Below are positions 1-6,779 of a stretch of 10,916 nucleotides of DNA, one piece after another. Numbering within the stretch: the first letter of the stretch is position 1; each line of letters begins with the position of its first letter. The stretch covers positions 1 to 10,916 of the forward strand of contig CAZPHH010000123.1 of NCBI GenBank assembly GCA_964586145.1, given 5' to 3'. This DNA is from JAFGJQ01 sp964586145. GTDB lineage: Bacteria; Planctomycetota; Phycisphaerae; UBA1845. Under the pieces are notes generated by a model. The model did not search any database, was not told where the DNA came from, and saw nothing but the letters and a program-made list of their open reading frames with translations. The position numbers were made by a program, and so were the translations under genes.

Positions 1-17
1 GGTCCGCACGGCGGACC
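1..17 (-). terminator. hairpin directly after the symporter stop codon
   Basis: A perfect inverted repeat, GGTCCGC-ACG-GCGGACC (7-bp stem, 3-base loop), abuts the TAG stop of the minus-strand symporter gene at 18-20. Its position suits a transcription terminator or mRNA 3' end stabiliser. The sequence that would hold the U-tract lies outside the window, so intrinsic termination cannot be confirmed. Confidence 0.45.
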
Positions 18-1961
18 CTACGAATCGGGGTCGGTCACGCGGCCGTCGTCGGTGTAATCTCGGTCGGCGGTGCCCAGGCGGCGGAACATGTCGCGGATGT
101 CGCGGGTGCCGCCGATGCCAAACCACACCACCGTGATCGTCCCCAGCCCGAACCCCAGCCACAGGTTGAATCGCCAGAACCACAGCCACGTCTCTGGCGG
201 GATGCCCACAGTCGCCTGGACCAGGGTGCCGACCAGGAAGACGGCGAACCAGAAGAAGACCCAGATGATGAACGCCGTGTACAGCGCCCGGTCCCAGCGA
301 CTGAAGTCCGGGCCGAGGTGAAACAGGGAACGCGGGGGCGGCGCCGCGCGGTGGGCGGCATCCGCAGTGTCGGCGGCGATCGCGTACTTGCCACGATGCA
401 GAATCCGCTCCAACTCCGGACGCGAGCGCGGGTCCAGCCATGAGAACACCACGTACAGCGTTGCAGAGATCACGATGGTGAAGAACAGAATGCGCTGCCC
501 GTCCAGCGGAAACTCCCGGTCCAGGTGCTGGGTGAACACGTAATGCACGATGAGACCGGCGGTGGCCAGCGTGGCGCTGCTGATCATCGCCGCCCACGCC
601 CCGAGCGTGCTGCCCCGCCGCCAGTAGAGCCCGCCGATCATCACCGCGCCGGCGCCGCCCATGTAGATTGCCCCGGTCAGGGCGAAAAACATCAGAATGT
701 ACTGCGACTGTCGATACAGCAGGCTGAACAGGAAGATGAAGATCGCGACCCCGCAGATGGATACCCGCAGCAGCCGCATCTGCTGCCGCGCGGTGAAGGG
801 CCGCCGCCGGAACGGCACGACCACGTCCTGGATGAACATGCTGCCCCACGAGTGAAGGTACGTGTCGTGCGTGCTGATGAACGCCGCCAGCATCACCGCG
901 GCCAGTCCGCCCAGGGCGCCCACGGGCAGCAGGTGCCGCATGACCAGCGGCACCGTGACCTGCTTGCGGATCGTCGGGTCGGCGATCGCACCGAGCTCCT
1001 CCTGCACCCGGGCCGCCCCCGCCGCGAAGTCCGGGTGGTTCATGTACGTGAACGCGCAGATGGGGATGAACAGAATGAGCATTACCTGGATGCTCTGCCG
1101 CCAGGTTCCCAGCACCTTGCCCATGCGGGCCTCATGCGGGTTGCGGGCCGAGCAGTTGTACCCCTGCGTGCCCAGCCAGCTCATGTACGCGTAGAAGTTG
1201 ACGAACAGGCCGATGAGAAAGAAGTACTTGTCGAACCCCTTGATCTGGCTCGTATCCAACGGGTTGATGCGCGAATACCCCGCGGGAATGGCCAGCATCG
1301 TATCCGAAATCTGCTCCCACGGCACCCGCGCGGACAGCACGAGAAAGAGGATCGCCAGCATGCCGATGAGAAACGTGCCCTGAATGAAGTCCGTCACGAT
1401 CACCGCAATCTGCCCGCCGATGAACGTGAAGAACAGCGCGATGCCCAGCAGCACGACCATGATCGGCGCCGTGGTGGCCACCGTCCAGCCGAAGACGTCC
1501 ACCGTCAGCGGAAGTCCGCAGTAATACACGAAGAAGTTCGCCCCGACGGCCGGAAAGATGCCGAAATTGATGATACCCGCCGCAAACGCCAGCGCGCCCG
1601 CGAACACCCGGAACCGCCGGCTGTACCGCATCTCGAAGAACTGGGCCATGGTCATGGCCCGCGTCTGCCGGAAACGATACAGCACCCAACCGGTCAGCGC
1701 GAGAATGAACATGATGCCCGCCCCGGGAAGGTCCCACCAGCGCTGGGCAAACCCCGCCTCGTAGCTCTGTTCGAAGAACGCCACAATGGTGATCGCCCCG
1801 AGCATGGCGACCCCCTCCGCCACGGTCAGCACGTAGCGCCCCGCCGACCGCCCCGCGGCGAGAAAATCCGTCACGCTGCGATTCAACCGCCGGGCCGCCA
1901 GAGCCATGACGGTCAAAAGCACCAGCAATGCGACAACAATCAGCCAGTCAAACCAGTGCAT
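18..1961 (-). CDS. sodium:solute symporter family (SSS) transporter
   Basis: Inner-membrane cotransporter of the SSS/SGLT family, expected to import a small solute (probably a sugar or sugar acid here) with Na+. The 647-residue protein shows about 15 hydrophobic segments. The family motif GGQIAVIVTDFIQG is at 182-195, and STHDTYLHS (363-371) corresponds to the Na+-site helix usually seen as STxDS. The core LeuT-fold part ends near residue 510. A charged, Pro-rich cytoplasmic linker (about 511-555) and two more membrane segments (about 556-580 and 592-616) follow, making it longer than the usual 450-550 residues. I start it at the ATG at 1961 because AGAGGTG lies 3-9 bases upstream; an in-frame extension to 2003 adds 14 charged residues before the first helix and lacks such a site. 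It is the second gene after the GH27 gene, 87 bases away on the same strand. Substrate cannot be read from sequence. Confidence 0.93.
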   Translation of the reverse strand: MHWFDWLIVVALLVLLTVMALAARRLNRSVTDFLAAGRSAGRYVLTVAEGVAMLGAITIVAFFEQSYEAGFAQRWWDLPGAGIMFILALTGWVLYRFRQTRAMTMAQFFEMRYSRRFRVFAGALAFAAGIINFGIFPAVGANFFVYYCGLPLTVDVFGWTVATTAPIMVVLLGIALFFTFIGGQIAVIVTDFIQGTFLIGMLAILFLVLSARVPWEQISDTMLAIPAGYSRINPLDTSQIKGFDKYFFLIGLFVNFYAYMSWLGTQGYNCSARNPHEARMGKVLGTWRQSIQVMLILFIPICAFTYMNHPDFAAGAARVQEELGAIADPTIRKQVTVPLVMRHLLPVGALGGLAAVMLAAFISTHDTYLHSWGSMFIQDVVVPFRRRPFTARQQMRLLRVSICGVAIFIFLFSLLYRQSQYILMFFALTGAIYMGGAGAVMIGGLYWRRGSTLGAWAAMISSATLATAGLIVHYVFTQHLDREFPLDGQRILFFTIVISATLYVVFSWLDPRSRPELERILHRGKYAIAADTADAAHRAAPPPRSLFHLGPDFSRWDRALYTAFIIWVFFWFAVFLVGTLVQATVGIPPETWLWFWRFNLWLGFGLGTITVVWFGIGGTRDIRDMFRRLGTADRDYTDDGRVTDPDS

Positions 1962-1964
1962 TCG

Positions 1965-1980
1965 CACCTCTCGACGAGAG
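1965..1980 (-). promoter_or_regulatory. symporter ribosome-binding site inside a palindrome
   Basis: On the minus strand GAGAGGTG (plus-strand 1965-1972) precedes the ATG at 1961 and supports that start. The site overlaps a perfect palindrome, CTCTCG-A-CGAGAG (1968-1980). In mRNA this can fold as CTCTC/GAGAG with a 3-base loop, pairing part of the Shine-Dalgarno. It could lower or tune symporter translation, or be a protein-binding site; the folding and either role are inferred. Confidence 0.5.
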
Positions 1981-2003
1981 CGCTTGCGCTCGGACCCGCC
2001 CAC

Positions 2004-2018
2004 TCCGCCTGCGGCGGA
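2004..2018. repeat. small hairpin between GH27 and symporter genes
   Basis: TCCGCC-TGC-GGCGGA is a perfect 6-bp stem with a 3-base loop in the 87-base gap between the GH27 stop (2049) and the symporter ATG (1961). It resembles the TCCGC..GCGGA core of the hairpin at 1-17. There is no T-run after it on the minus strand, so it may be a weak attenuator or an mRNA processing/stability element rather than a full terminator. Confidence 0.35.
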
Positions 2019-2048
2019 CGGAATGAACGCAGCATACCCGGGAACGAA

Positions 2049-3494
2049 TCAATCCGCGCGGGGACTCACGCGAATCATCACCGCCCCGTGCGGCGGCACC
2101 TGCGCCTCGAAACACTCGTCATGAACGCCGCAATCCGCGTGCCGCCACAGATCGCGCACCGCGCAGCGCGACGGCAGCCCCAGGGCCGACCAGTCCGCGC
2201 GAACCCGCTGCGATCCGTGATCATCCCGATTGAACAGCCCGACGGCCAGCGACCCGTCCTCCAGTGGCCGCGCCCAGACCTCGGCCAAACCCGCCGCCAC
2301 CTGCGCCGCCTGCCGCCCGAGCGAGTCCTGATGCACCGCCAGCACCTCGTCATTCGTGAGCAGGCCCCGCGTAAAGTCATCCAGCCGCGTCAGGTCGCAG
2401 CCCAGCAGAAGCGGCGCCGCCAGCAGACACCACAGCGTAATGTGCGTGATCTGCTCGTCCGGCGTCAACCCCGTGGGGCGCAACTCCGGTCCCCAGCCCA
2501 GGTACCCCACAACCAGCATGTCCGGATCGTTCCAATGACCCGGCCCCGCAAACGGCCGCCAGCGGTCCTGCGAGAAGCCGATGTCCGCCACCCCCAGGAA
2601 CCCGCTGTCCCGCAGTCGCCAGGTGTCGCGAATGTCGCCCGTCGTCCGCCAGCAGTTTGCGAGGCGGGACCATTCGGCCGCCTGCTCAAACGGCGCGGTG
2701 TTCGACAGGCTGTACACGATGTCTCGCCCGCACTGCCACAGGGCGTCTCGCATCCGCGTGGCCGCCGGCACGTCCCACGGCGCCCAGTCGTACTTGAGAT
2801 AATCGATGCCCCACTCCGCCCATTGCCGGGCGTCCGCCACCTCGAACGTCGTGTCGCCGTGATGGTGGCCGCGCTGCCGGGCCTCCTCCGTGACGGGGCC
2901 GACCGGCCCGCCCTCCGCCCCGCCGGCATAGCCCGCGTACGACCGCACCCACGGCGTCGAGTAGATGCCGAGCTTGAGGCCCAGGCCGTGTACGTAGTCG
3001 GCCAGTCCCTTCATGTCGGGGAATTTCTCGTTGGGTTGCAGAGCCCGGCGCGGCCCGCCGCGCACGCCCTGCCACCCGTCATCGATGTTGATGTACGTCC
3101 AGCCGTGATCCGCCAGCCCGGACGTCACCATCGCCTGGGCCGCCTGCCGGACCTTCACGTCGTCCACGGAATCCGCCCAGCAGTTCCAACTGTTCCAGCC
3201 CAGCGGAGGCGTCAGGGCAATCGTCTCACCCGCCTCAAGCCGCAACTCGCCCTCAGCGGTGCCAGCTTCGTTCGAGACAGCCACGCGAACCCGGTACGAG
3301 CCCGGCTCCGTCACGCACCCGATCAGCAATCCCGTTCTGGGATTCAGCAGAACACCGGACGGCAGGCCTTCCGCATGGAACTGGCGAGGCGCCGCCCCGA
3401 CGGCACGGAGATTGTGCAGCACCGGCGACCCCGGGCGCACGCCGAAAACGCGCGGTCCGGTCAGTCGCGGTGCGAGGTGTTCGGGATTGGACAC
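2049..3494 (-). CDS. GH27 alpha-galactosidase-like glycoside hydrolase with N-terminal Ig-like module
   Basis: Retaining glycosidase of family GH27, expected to release terminal alpha-D-galactose (or a related sugar). With the GTG start at 3494 it has 481 residues. An Ig-like module of the He_PIG type covers about 22-88, with GLPSGVLLNPRTGLLIG as its core. The (beta/alpha)8 barrel opens with TPPLGWNSWN (95-104). INIDDGW carries the Asp pair D138-D139 that usually binds the sugar. LKYDW gives nucleophile D236, and WRTTGDI gives acid/base D287, four residues after a conserved Arg as in human alpha-galactosidase A. A beta-sandwich C-terminal domain starts near 365. I prefer the GTG over the ATG at 3560 because GGGAGG lies 8 bases upstream, while the ATG has no clear ribosome site and adds 22 unconserved residues. 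No signal peptide or lipobox is visible with either start, so a cytoplasmic location is likely. Other GH27 specificities (alpha-GalNAc, beta-L-arabinopyranoside) remain possible. Confidence 0.92.
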   Translation of the reverse strand: MSNPEHLAPRLTGPRVFGVRPGSPVLHNLRAVGAAPRQFHAEGLPSGVLLNPRTGLLIGCVTEPGSYRVRVAVSNEAGTAEGELRLEAGETIALTPPLGWNSWNCWADSVDDVKVRQAAQAMVTSGLADHGWTYINIDDGWQGVRGGPRRALQPNEKFPDMKGLADYVHGLGLKLGIYSTPWVRSYAGYAGGAEGGPVGPVTEEARQRGHHHGDTTFEVADARQWAEWGIDYLKYDWAPWDVPAATRMRDALWQCGRDIVYSLSNTAPFEQAAEWSRLANCWRTTGDIRDTWRLRDSGFLGVADIGFSQDRWRPFAGPGHWNDPDMLVVGYLGWGPELRPTGLTPDEQITHITLWCLLAAPLLLGCDLTRLDDFTRGLLTNDEVLAVHQDSLGRQAAQVAAGLAEVWARPLEDGSLAVGLFNRDDHGSQRVRADWSALGLPSRCAVRDLWRHADCGVHDECFEAQVPPHGAVMIRVSPRAD

Positions 3495-3502
3495 GACGGA
3501 AA

Positions 3503-3508
3503 CCTCCC
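3503..3508 (-). promoter_or_regulatory. Shine-Dalgarno that decides the GTG start of the GH27 gene
   Basis: Plus-strand CCTCCC reads GGGAGG on the minus strand, 8 bases before the GTG at 3494-3492. It is a strong site lying inside the longer reading frame that starts at 3560, and it argues for the shorter protein. Confidence 0.65.
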
Positions 3509-3528
3509 GGGTAGAACCTGCTACGGCC

Positions 3529-3553
3529 GGGCACGCGCCGGATCCCGGTGCCC
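3529..3553. promoter_or_regulatory. inverted repeat in the presumed GH27 leader
   Basis: GGGCAC (3529-3534) and GTGCCC (3548-3553) are perfect inverted copies 13 bases apart. Inside them CCGG-ATC-CCGG (3538-3548) forms a second small stem. The element lies about 20 bases upstream of the GH27 Shine-Dalgarno, so it could be a leader hairpin or an operator. In such GC-rich DNA short inverted repeats arise by chance, so this is tentative. Confidence 0.3.
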
Positions 3554-3588
3554 CTTTCATACCGCAGGCGGCCGTGATCCGCCATCAT

Positions 3589-3607
3589 CTTGCGTGCGCG
3601 TGGCAAG
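3589..3607. promoter_or_regulatory. palindrome over the -35/spacer of the rightward promoter (candidate operator)
   Basis: CTTGC (3589-3593) and GCAAG (3603-3607) are perfect inverted copies around the 9-base centre GTGCGCGTG. The 19-bp element covers the candidate -35 hexamer and most of the spacer, where a repressor would block transcription. No regulator gene is present in the window, so the binding protein is unknown. Confidence 0.35.
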
Positions 3608-3618
3608 CCTTCTACAAT
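3590..3618 (+). promoter_or_regulatory. candidate sigma70-type promoter for the rightward operon
   Basis: TTGCGT (3590-3595), a spacer of exactly 17 bases, and TACAAT (3613-3618). The -10 matches the consensus at 5 of 6 positions, and the -35 keeps the TTG. Transcription would begin near 3625, leaving an untranslated leader of about 95 bases before the SDR start codon. The location in the divergent gap upstream of a tightly packed gene series fits an operon promoter. Confidence 0.55.
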
Positions 3619-3720
3619 GGCCGGCTCACCGGGAATGGCTTGGACGACTGACCGTGCGTCCTCCGCCGCTGGAGCTGCGCTGCGCGGCGCTGTGGTGGGG
3701 GACGGTGAAGGGGCTGCATC

Positions 3721-4539
3721 ATGAGCAACCTCGATGCATTTTGTGTGCGCGGCAGGACCGCCCTGCTCACCGGGGCCGGCGGCGTGTTGGGCGCGGTGTT
3801 CGCGCGAGCCCTCGCCGAGGCTGGTGCCCGCGTCTGGGTGACGGACCTGCGTGAGGAGGCCGCCCGGAACGTTGCCGACCGCCTGCGAAATGAGGGCCTC
3901 GACGCGCACGCCCGGGCCACGGACGTTCTGGATCGCGAGGCCCTGGAGGCCGCGCTGGCCGAAACGGGTCCGGTGGACATCCTGGTCAACGCGGCCGGCG
4001 GCAACCTGCCCGGCGCCACCACGTCCCCGGAGCAGCCCTTTTTCGACATCCCCCTGGACGCCATGCAGAAGGTCCTCGCCTTAAACCTCTTCGGCGGCGC
4101 CCTGCTGCCCACGCAGGTATTCGGGCGGGCCATGGTCGGCAAGGCGGACGGCGGGGTGATTCTGAACGTCTCGTCCATGAGCGCCATCCGGCCCCTCACC
4201 CGCGTCGCGGGCTACTCGGTCGCCAAGGCGGCTGTCAGCAACTTCACGCAGTGGCTGGCCGTTCACATGGCACAGGAATACAACCCGCGGGTCCGCGTCA
4301 ACGCGGTAGCCCCGGGGTTCTTTCTGACGGAGCAAAACCGGTACCTGCTGACCGAGACCGAGGGCGGGGCGCTGACGCCTCGCGGCAAGGCCGTCCTGGA
4401 CCACACGCCCATGCGGCGGTTCGGGCGGCCGGAGGATCTGGCGGGTGTCACGCTGTGGCTGTGCTCTGACGCCTCGGCGTTCGTGACGGGAATCGTGGTG
4501 CCGGTAGACGGAGGGTTTTCCGCATTCAGCGGCGTGTGA
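3721..4539 (+). CDS. SDR-family oxidoreductase, D-mannonate oxidoreductase (fructuronate reductase) type
   Basis: Classical short-chain dehydrogenase of 272 residues. It most resembles the SDR-type mannonate/fructuronate oxidoreductases (the Bacillus YjmF/UxuB kind), which interconvert D-mannonate and D-fructuronate with a nicotinamide cofactor. Visible features are the Rossmann glycine motif TGAGGVLG (17-24); D42 after the second strand, which favours NAD(H); NAAG (90-93); N122; and the catalytic triad S152, Y165 and K169 (YSVAK). The subfamily-like stretches LNLFGGALLPTQVFG, FTQWLAVHMAQ, APGFFLTEQNR and VPVDGGFSAFSGV at the C-terminus are the reason for the specific call. AAGGGG lies 7 bases before the ATG. 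It is the first gene of the rightward unit, downstream of the candidate promoter at 3590-3618. Another sugar-acid or polyol dehydrogenase activity is possible, since substrate prediction within SDRs is weak. Confidence 0.85.
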   Translation: MSNLDAFCVRGRTALLTGAGGVLGAVFARALAEAGARVWVTDLREEAARNVADRLRNEGLDAHARATDVLDREALEAALAETGPVDILVNAAGGNLPGATTSPEQPFFDIPLDAMQKVLALNLFGGALLPTQVFGRAMVGKADGGVILNVSSMSAIRPLTRVAGYSVAKAAVSNFTQWLAVHMAQEYNPRVRVNAVAPGFFLTEQNRYLLTETEGGALTPRGKAVLDHTPMRRFGRPEDLAGVTLWLCSDASAFVTGIVVPVDGGFSAFSGV

Positions 4540-4564
4540 GCGCCGCGCGGGGCGGCCGGGAATC

Positions 4565-4570
4565 AGGAGA
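4565..4570 (+). promoter_or_regulatory. Shine-Dalgarno fixing the HAD hydrolase start
   Basis: AGGAGA ends 4 bases before the ATG at 4575. The in-frame GTG at 4536, which overlaps the SDR stop codon, has no such site and would add a Gly/Arg-rich tail of 13 residues not expected in this family. Confidence 0.65.
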
Positions 4571-4574
4571 AGCG

Positions 4575-5474
4575 ATGTCTGACGCATATGCACAACGTCT
4601 CGCCTCGTTTCGCAAGGCGCACGAGTTCTTTGTCGGGATCGACTCGGACGGTTGTGTCTTCGACACCATGGAGATCAAGCACAAGGAGTGCTTCATCCCG
4701 AACATCATCAGGCATTTCGGGCTTCAGGCCGTCTCCAAGTTCGCCCGAGACGCCGCGGAGTTCGTGAACCTCTATTCCATCTGGCGGGGCGTGAACCGGT
4801 TCCCCGCGTTGACCCGGACCCTGGACCTGCTGGAAGAACACCCGGCGGTGCGGGAGCGCGGCGTCACGATCCCGCGGCTGGCCGCCCTGCGTGAATGGCT
4901 GACCACCGAACCGAAGCCGGCCAATCCCTCGCTGGAGGCCGCCGCCGGCGCCGCCCGCAACGGCCCCGCGAAGGAGTTGAAAGCCGTGCTCGCCTGGAGC
5001 GTGGCCGTCAATGACAGCATTCGCGACATGGTCCGCGGCGTGCCGCCGTTTCCCCATGTGCGCGAGTGCTTGGAAGCCGCTGCACCGCAGGCCGACATCG
5101 TGGTCGTTTCCGCCACCCCCACCGCGGCGCTGGAGCAGGAATGGTCCGAGCACAACATCGCCCGTTTTGCGGCAGTCATCGCCGGACAGGAGATGGGCAC
5201 GAAGGCCGACCACCTGCGAATCGCCGCTGCCGGCAAGTATGCACCGCAGAACGTGCTGATGGTAGGCGACGCGCCGGGCGACCTGAAGGCCGCCCGTGTG
5301 AACGGGTTCCTGTTCTTCCCGGTCAACCCCGGCTCGGAAGCCGAATCCTGGGACCGCTTCCGCCGCGAAGGTCTTGAATCCTTCTTTGCCGGGCGTTATG
5401 CCGGCGCGTACGAGGCAGAGCGAATCAAGGAGTTCGAAGCCCTGCTGCCCGATACGCCGCCCTGGAGCCGCTGA
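4575..5474 (+). CDS. HAD-superfamily hydrolase (predicted sugar-phosphate phosphatase or phosphomutase-like)
   Basis: Haloacid dehalogenase-type phosphotransferase of 299 residues. All four HAD motifs are present: motif I GIDSDGCVFD with nucleophile D23 and acid/base D25; motif II S179 in VVVSATP; motif III K210 in GTKADHL; and motif IV GDAPGD with Mg2+-binding D232 and D236. About 130 residues between motif I and the 'PPFPHVRECL' segment (about 32-160) form a largely helical C1-type cap, larger than in most phosphoglycolate phosphatases and beta-phosphoglucomutases. The cap sets substrate choice, so the substrate is unknown. It follows the SDR gene by 35 bases and precedes the LarA homologue by 21, so it is almost certainly cotranscribed. 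A phosphatase acting on a sugar or sugar-acid phosphate of this pathway is a reasonable guess. No signal peptide is seen, so the protein is cytoplasmic. Confidence 0.85.
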   Translation: MSDAYAQRLASFRKAHEFFVGIDSDGCVFDTMEIKHKECFIPNIIRHFGLQAVSKFARDAAEFVNLYSIWRGVNRFPALTRTLDLLEEHPAVRERGVTIPRLAALREWLTTEPKPANPSLEAAAGAARNGPAKELKAVLAWSVAVNDSIRDMVRGVPPFPHVRECLEAAAPQADIVVVSATPTAALEQEWSEHNIARFAAVIAGQEMGTKADHLRIAAAGKYAPQNVLMVGDAPGDLKAARVNGFLFFPVNPGSEAESWDRFRREGLESFFAGRYAGAYEAERIKEFEALLPDTPPWSR

Positions 5475-5495
5475 CCACCCTCGCCGGACCGCGCC

Positions 5496-6779
5496 ATGGA
5501 CTACTTCGCCGAAGGATCGCCAAACGCCGTCATCGACGAGAGCCGTGCCGCTACGCTGCTGCACGGGATGCCGGACCGGCTCGGCCGGCCGCGTCGCGTG
5601 CTGATCGTCCCGCCCGACATCACACGGCTGCACTCCGGGGCCGGCACGCTCACGACCCTGCTCTACCACCGCTTGGCCGACACGGCGGAGGTGGAGATTC
5701 TGCCGGCCCTGGGCACGCACGCCCCGATGACCGCAGAGCAGCAGGCCCTCATGTTCCCCGGCCTGCCCGCGGACGCCTTCCGAACGCACGATTGGCGGAA
5801 CGATCTCGTCCGACTCGGCGAGGTGCCCGCTTCGTTCATCCGGCAGGTGAGCGAGGGCCGCGTCGACTACCCCGTCTTCTGCGAAGTCAATCGCTGCCTG
5901 GTGGAGGGCCGCTGGGACGCCATCGTCTCGATCGGCCAGGTCGTGCCGCACGAAGTCGTGGGCATTGCCAATCACAACAAGAACATCCTGATCGGCCTCG
6001 GCGGCCCGGACACGATTCACAAAACGCACTTCCTCGGCGCGGTGTACGGCATGGAACGCATGATGGGCCGCACTGCTTCGCCCGTGCGCGACGTGTTGAA
6101 CGACATGACCCGGCGGTTCCTCCGCGATTGGCCCATCACGTATGTTCTGACCGTCCGTGCGCAGGACCCCGCCGGCGGACTGGTCACCCGCGGGCTGTAC
6201 GCAGGTGACGACGAGTCGTGTTTCCTCGCCGCCGCCGACCTGTGCCGCCGCGTCAACATCGAACGGCTTGCGGCACCGTTGCACCGCGTGGTGGTCTGGC
6301 TCGACCCGCTGGAATACCGCTCCACCTGGCTCGGCAACAAGGCGATCTACCGCACGCGCATGGCCCTGGCCGACGGCGGCGAGTTGATCATTCTCGCACC
6401 CGGGGTCCGGGAATTCGGCGAAGACGCCACCATCGACCGGCTGATCCGGCAATTCGGCTACCACGGCACGCCGCACACCCTGCGAATGGTGGCCGAGCAC
6501 CCGGAACTGGCCGCAAACCTGTCCGCCGCCGCTCACCTGATCCACGGCTCGTCGGAAGGCCGGTTCCGCATCACCTATTGCCCGGGCGGACTGACTCGAG
6601 ATCAGATCGAGGGCGTCGGCTTTGCCTTTGAAGACATCTACGTCCTGGGCCGGCGCTACAATCCACGCGAGCTGCGTGACGGGTTCAACACGCTGCCGGA
6701 CGGAGAAGAAGTGTTTTTTGTCTCAAACCCCGCCCTCGGGCTGTGGGGGCTTCGAAGCCAGTTTGAAGGATCGGCCTGA
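5496..6779 (+). CDS. LarA-family (nickel-pincer nucleotide) 2-hydroxyacid racemase/epimerase homologue
   Basis: Member of the lactate racemase LarA family (DUF2088 type), 427 residues, cytoplasmic. LarA racemises a 2-hydroxyacid by hydride transfer to a nickel-pincer nucleotide. The key residues appear intact. D41 and R44 in DITR match LarA D72/R75. H75 in GTH matches H108. H152 in VPHEVVG, K162 in NHNK and H178 in IHKTH match H174, K184 (covalent cofactor attachment) and H200 (Ni ligand) with the same spacings of 10 and 16 residues. K282 probably matches K298, but the partner Gln of LarA (Q295) is not evident, which suggests a substrate other than lactate. Characterised homologues include malate, phenyllactate and hydroxyglutarate racemases and a D-gluconate 2-epimerase. 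Beside a mannonate-type SDR, an aldonate epimerase is my favoured guess. No clear Shine-Dalgarno precedes the ATG, so coupling to the HAD gene 21 bases upstream is likely. The cofactor genes larB, larC and larE are not in the window. Confidence 0.85.
   Translation: MDYFAEGSPNAVIDESRAATLLHGMPDRLGRPRRVLIVPPDITRLHSGAGTLTTLLYHRLADTAEVEILPALGTHAPMTAEQQALMFPGLPADAFRTHDWRNDLVRLGEVPASFIRQVSEGRVDYPVFCEVNRCLVEGRWDAIVSIGQVVPHEVVGIANHNKNILIGLGGPDTIHKTHFLGAVYGMERMMGRTASPVRDVLNDMTRRFLRDWPITYVLTVRAQDPAGGLVTRGLYAGDDESCFLAAADLCRRVNIERLAAPLHRVVVWLDPLEYRSTWLGNKAIYRTRMALADGGELIILAPGVREFGEDATIDRLIRQFGYHGTPHTLRMVAEHPELAANLSAAAHLIHGSSEGRFRITYCPGGLTRDQIEGVGFAFEDIYVLGRRYNPRELRDGFNTLPDGEEVFFVSNPALGLWGLRSQFEGSA

Noticed and set aside
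3578..3606. Leftward promoter using TTGCCA (minus strand, 3606-3601) as -35
   Set aside because: At 17 bases' spacing the -10 would be GGCGGA, far from consensus. I could not place a leftward promoter with confidence.
525..3854. Open reading frame of 1109 codons on the plus strand across the symporter and GH27 genes
   Set aside because: It is antisense to two well-supported genes. The product is rich in Arg, His, Pro and Gln with no domain or hydrophobic pattern, as expected from the shadow frame of GC-rich codons. It also runs through the divergent promoter region into the SDR gene.
4563..6545. Open reading frame of 660 codons on the minus strand opposite the HAD and LarA genes
   Set aside because: Shadow frame: Gly/His/Val-rich, no recognisable family, while the plus strand carries intact catalytic motifs and ribosome sites.
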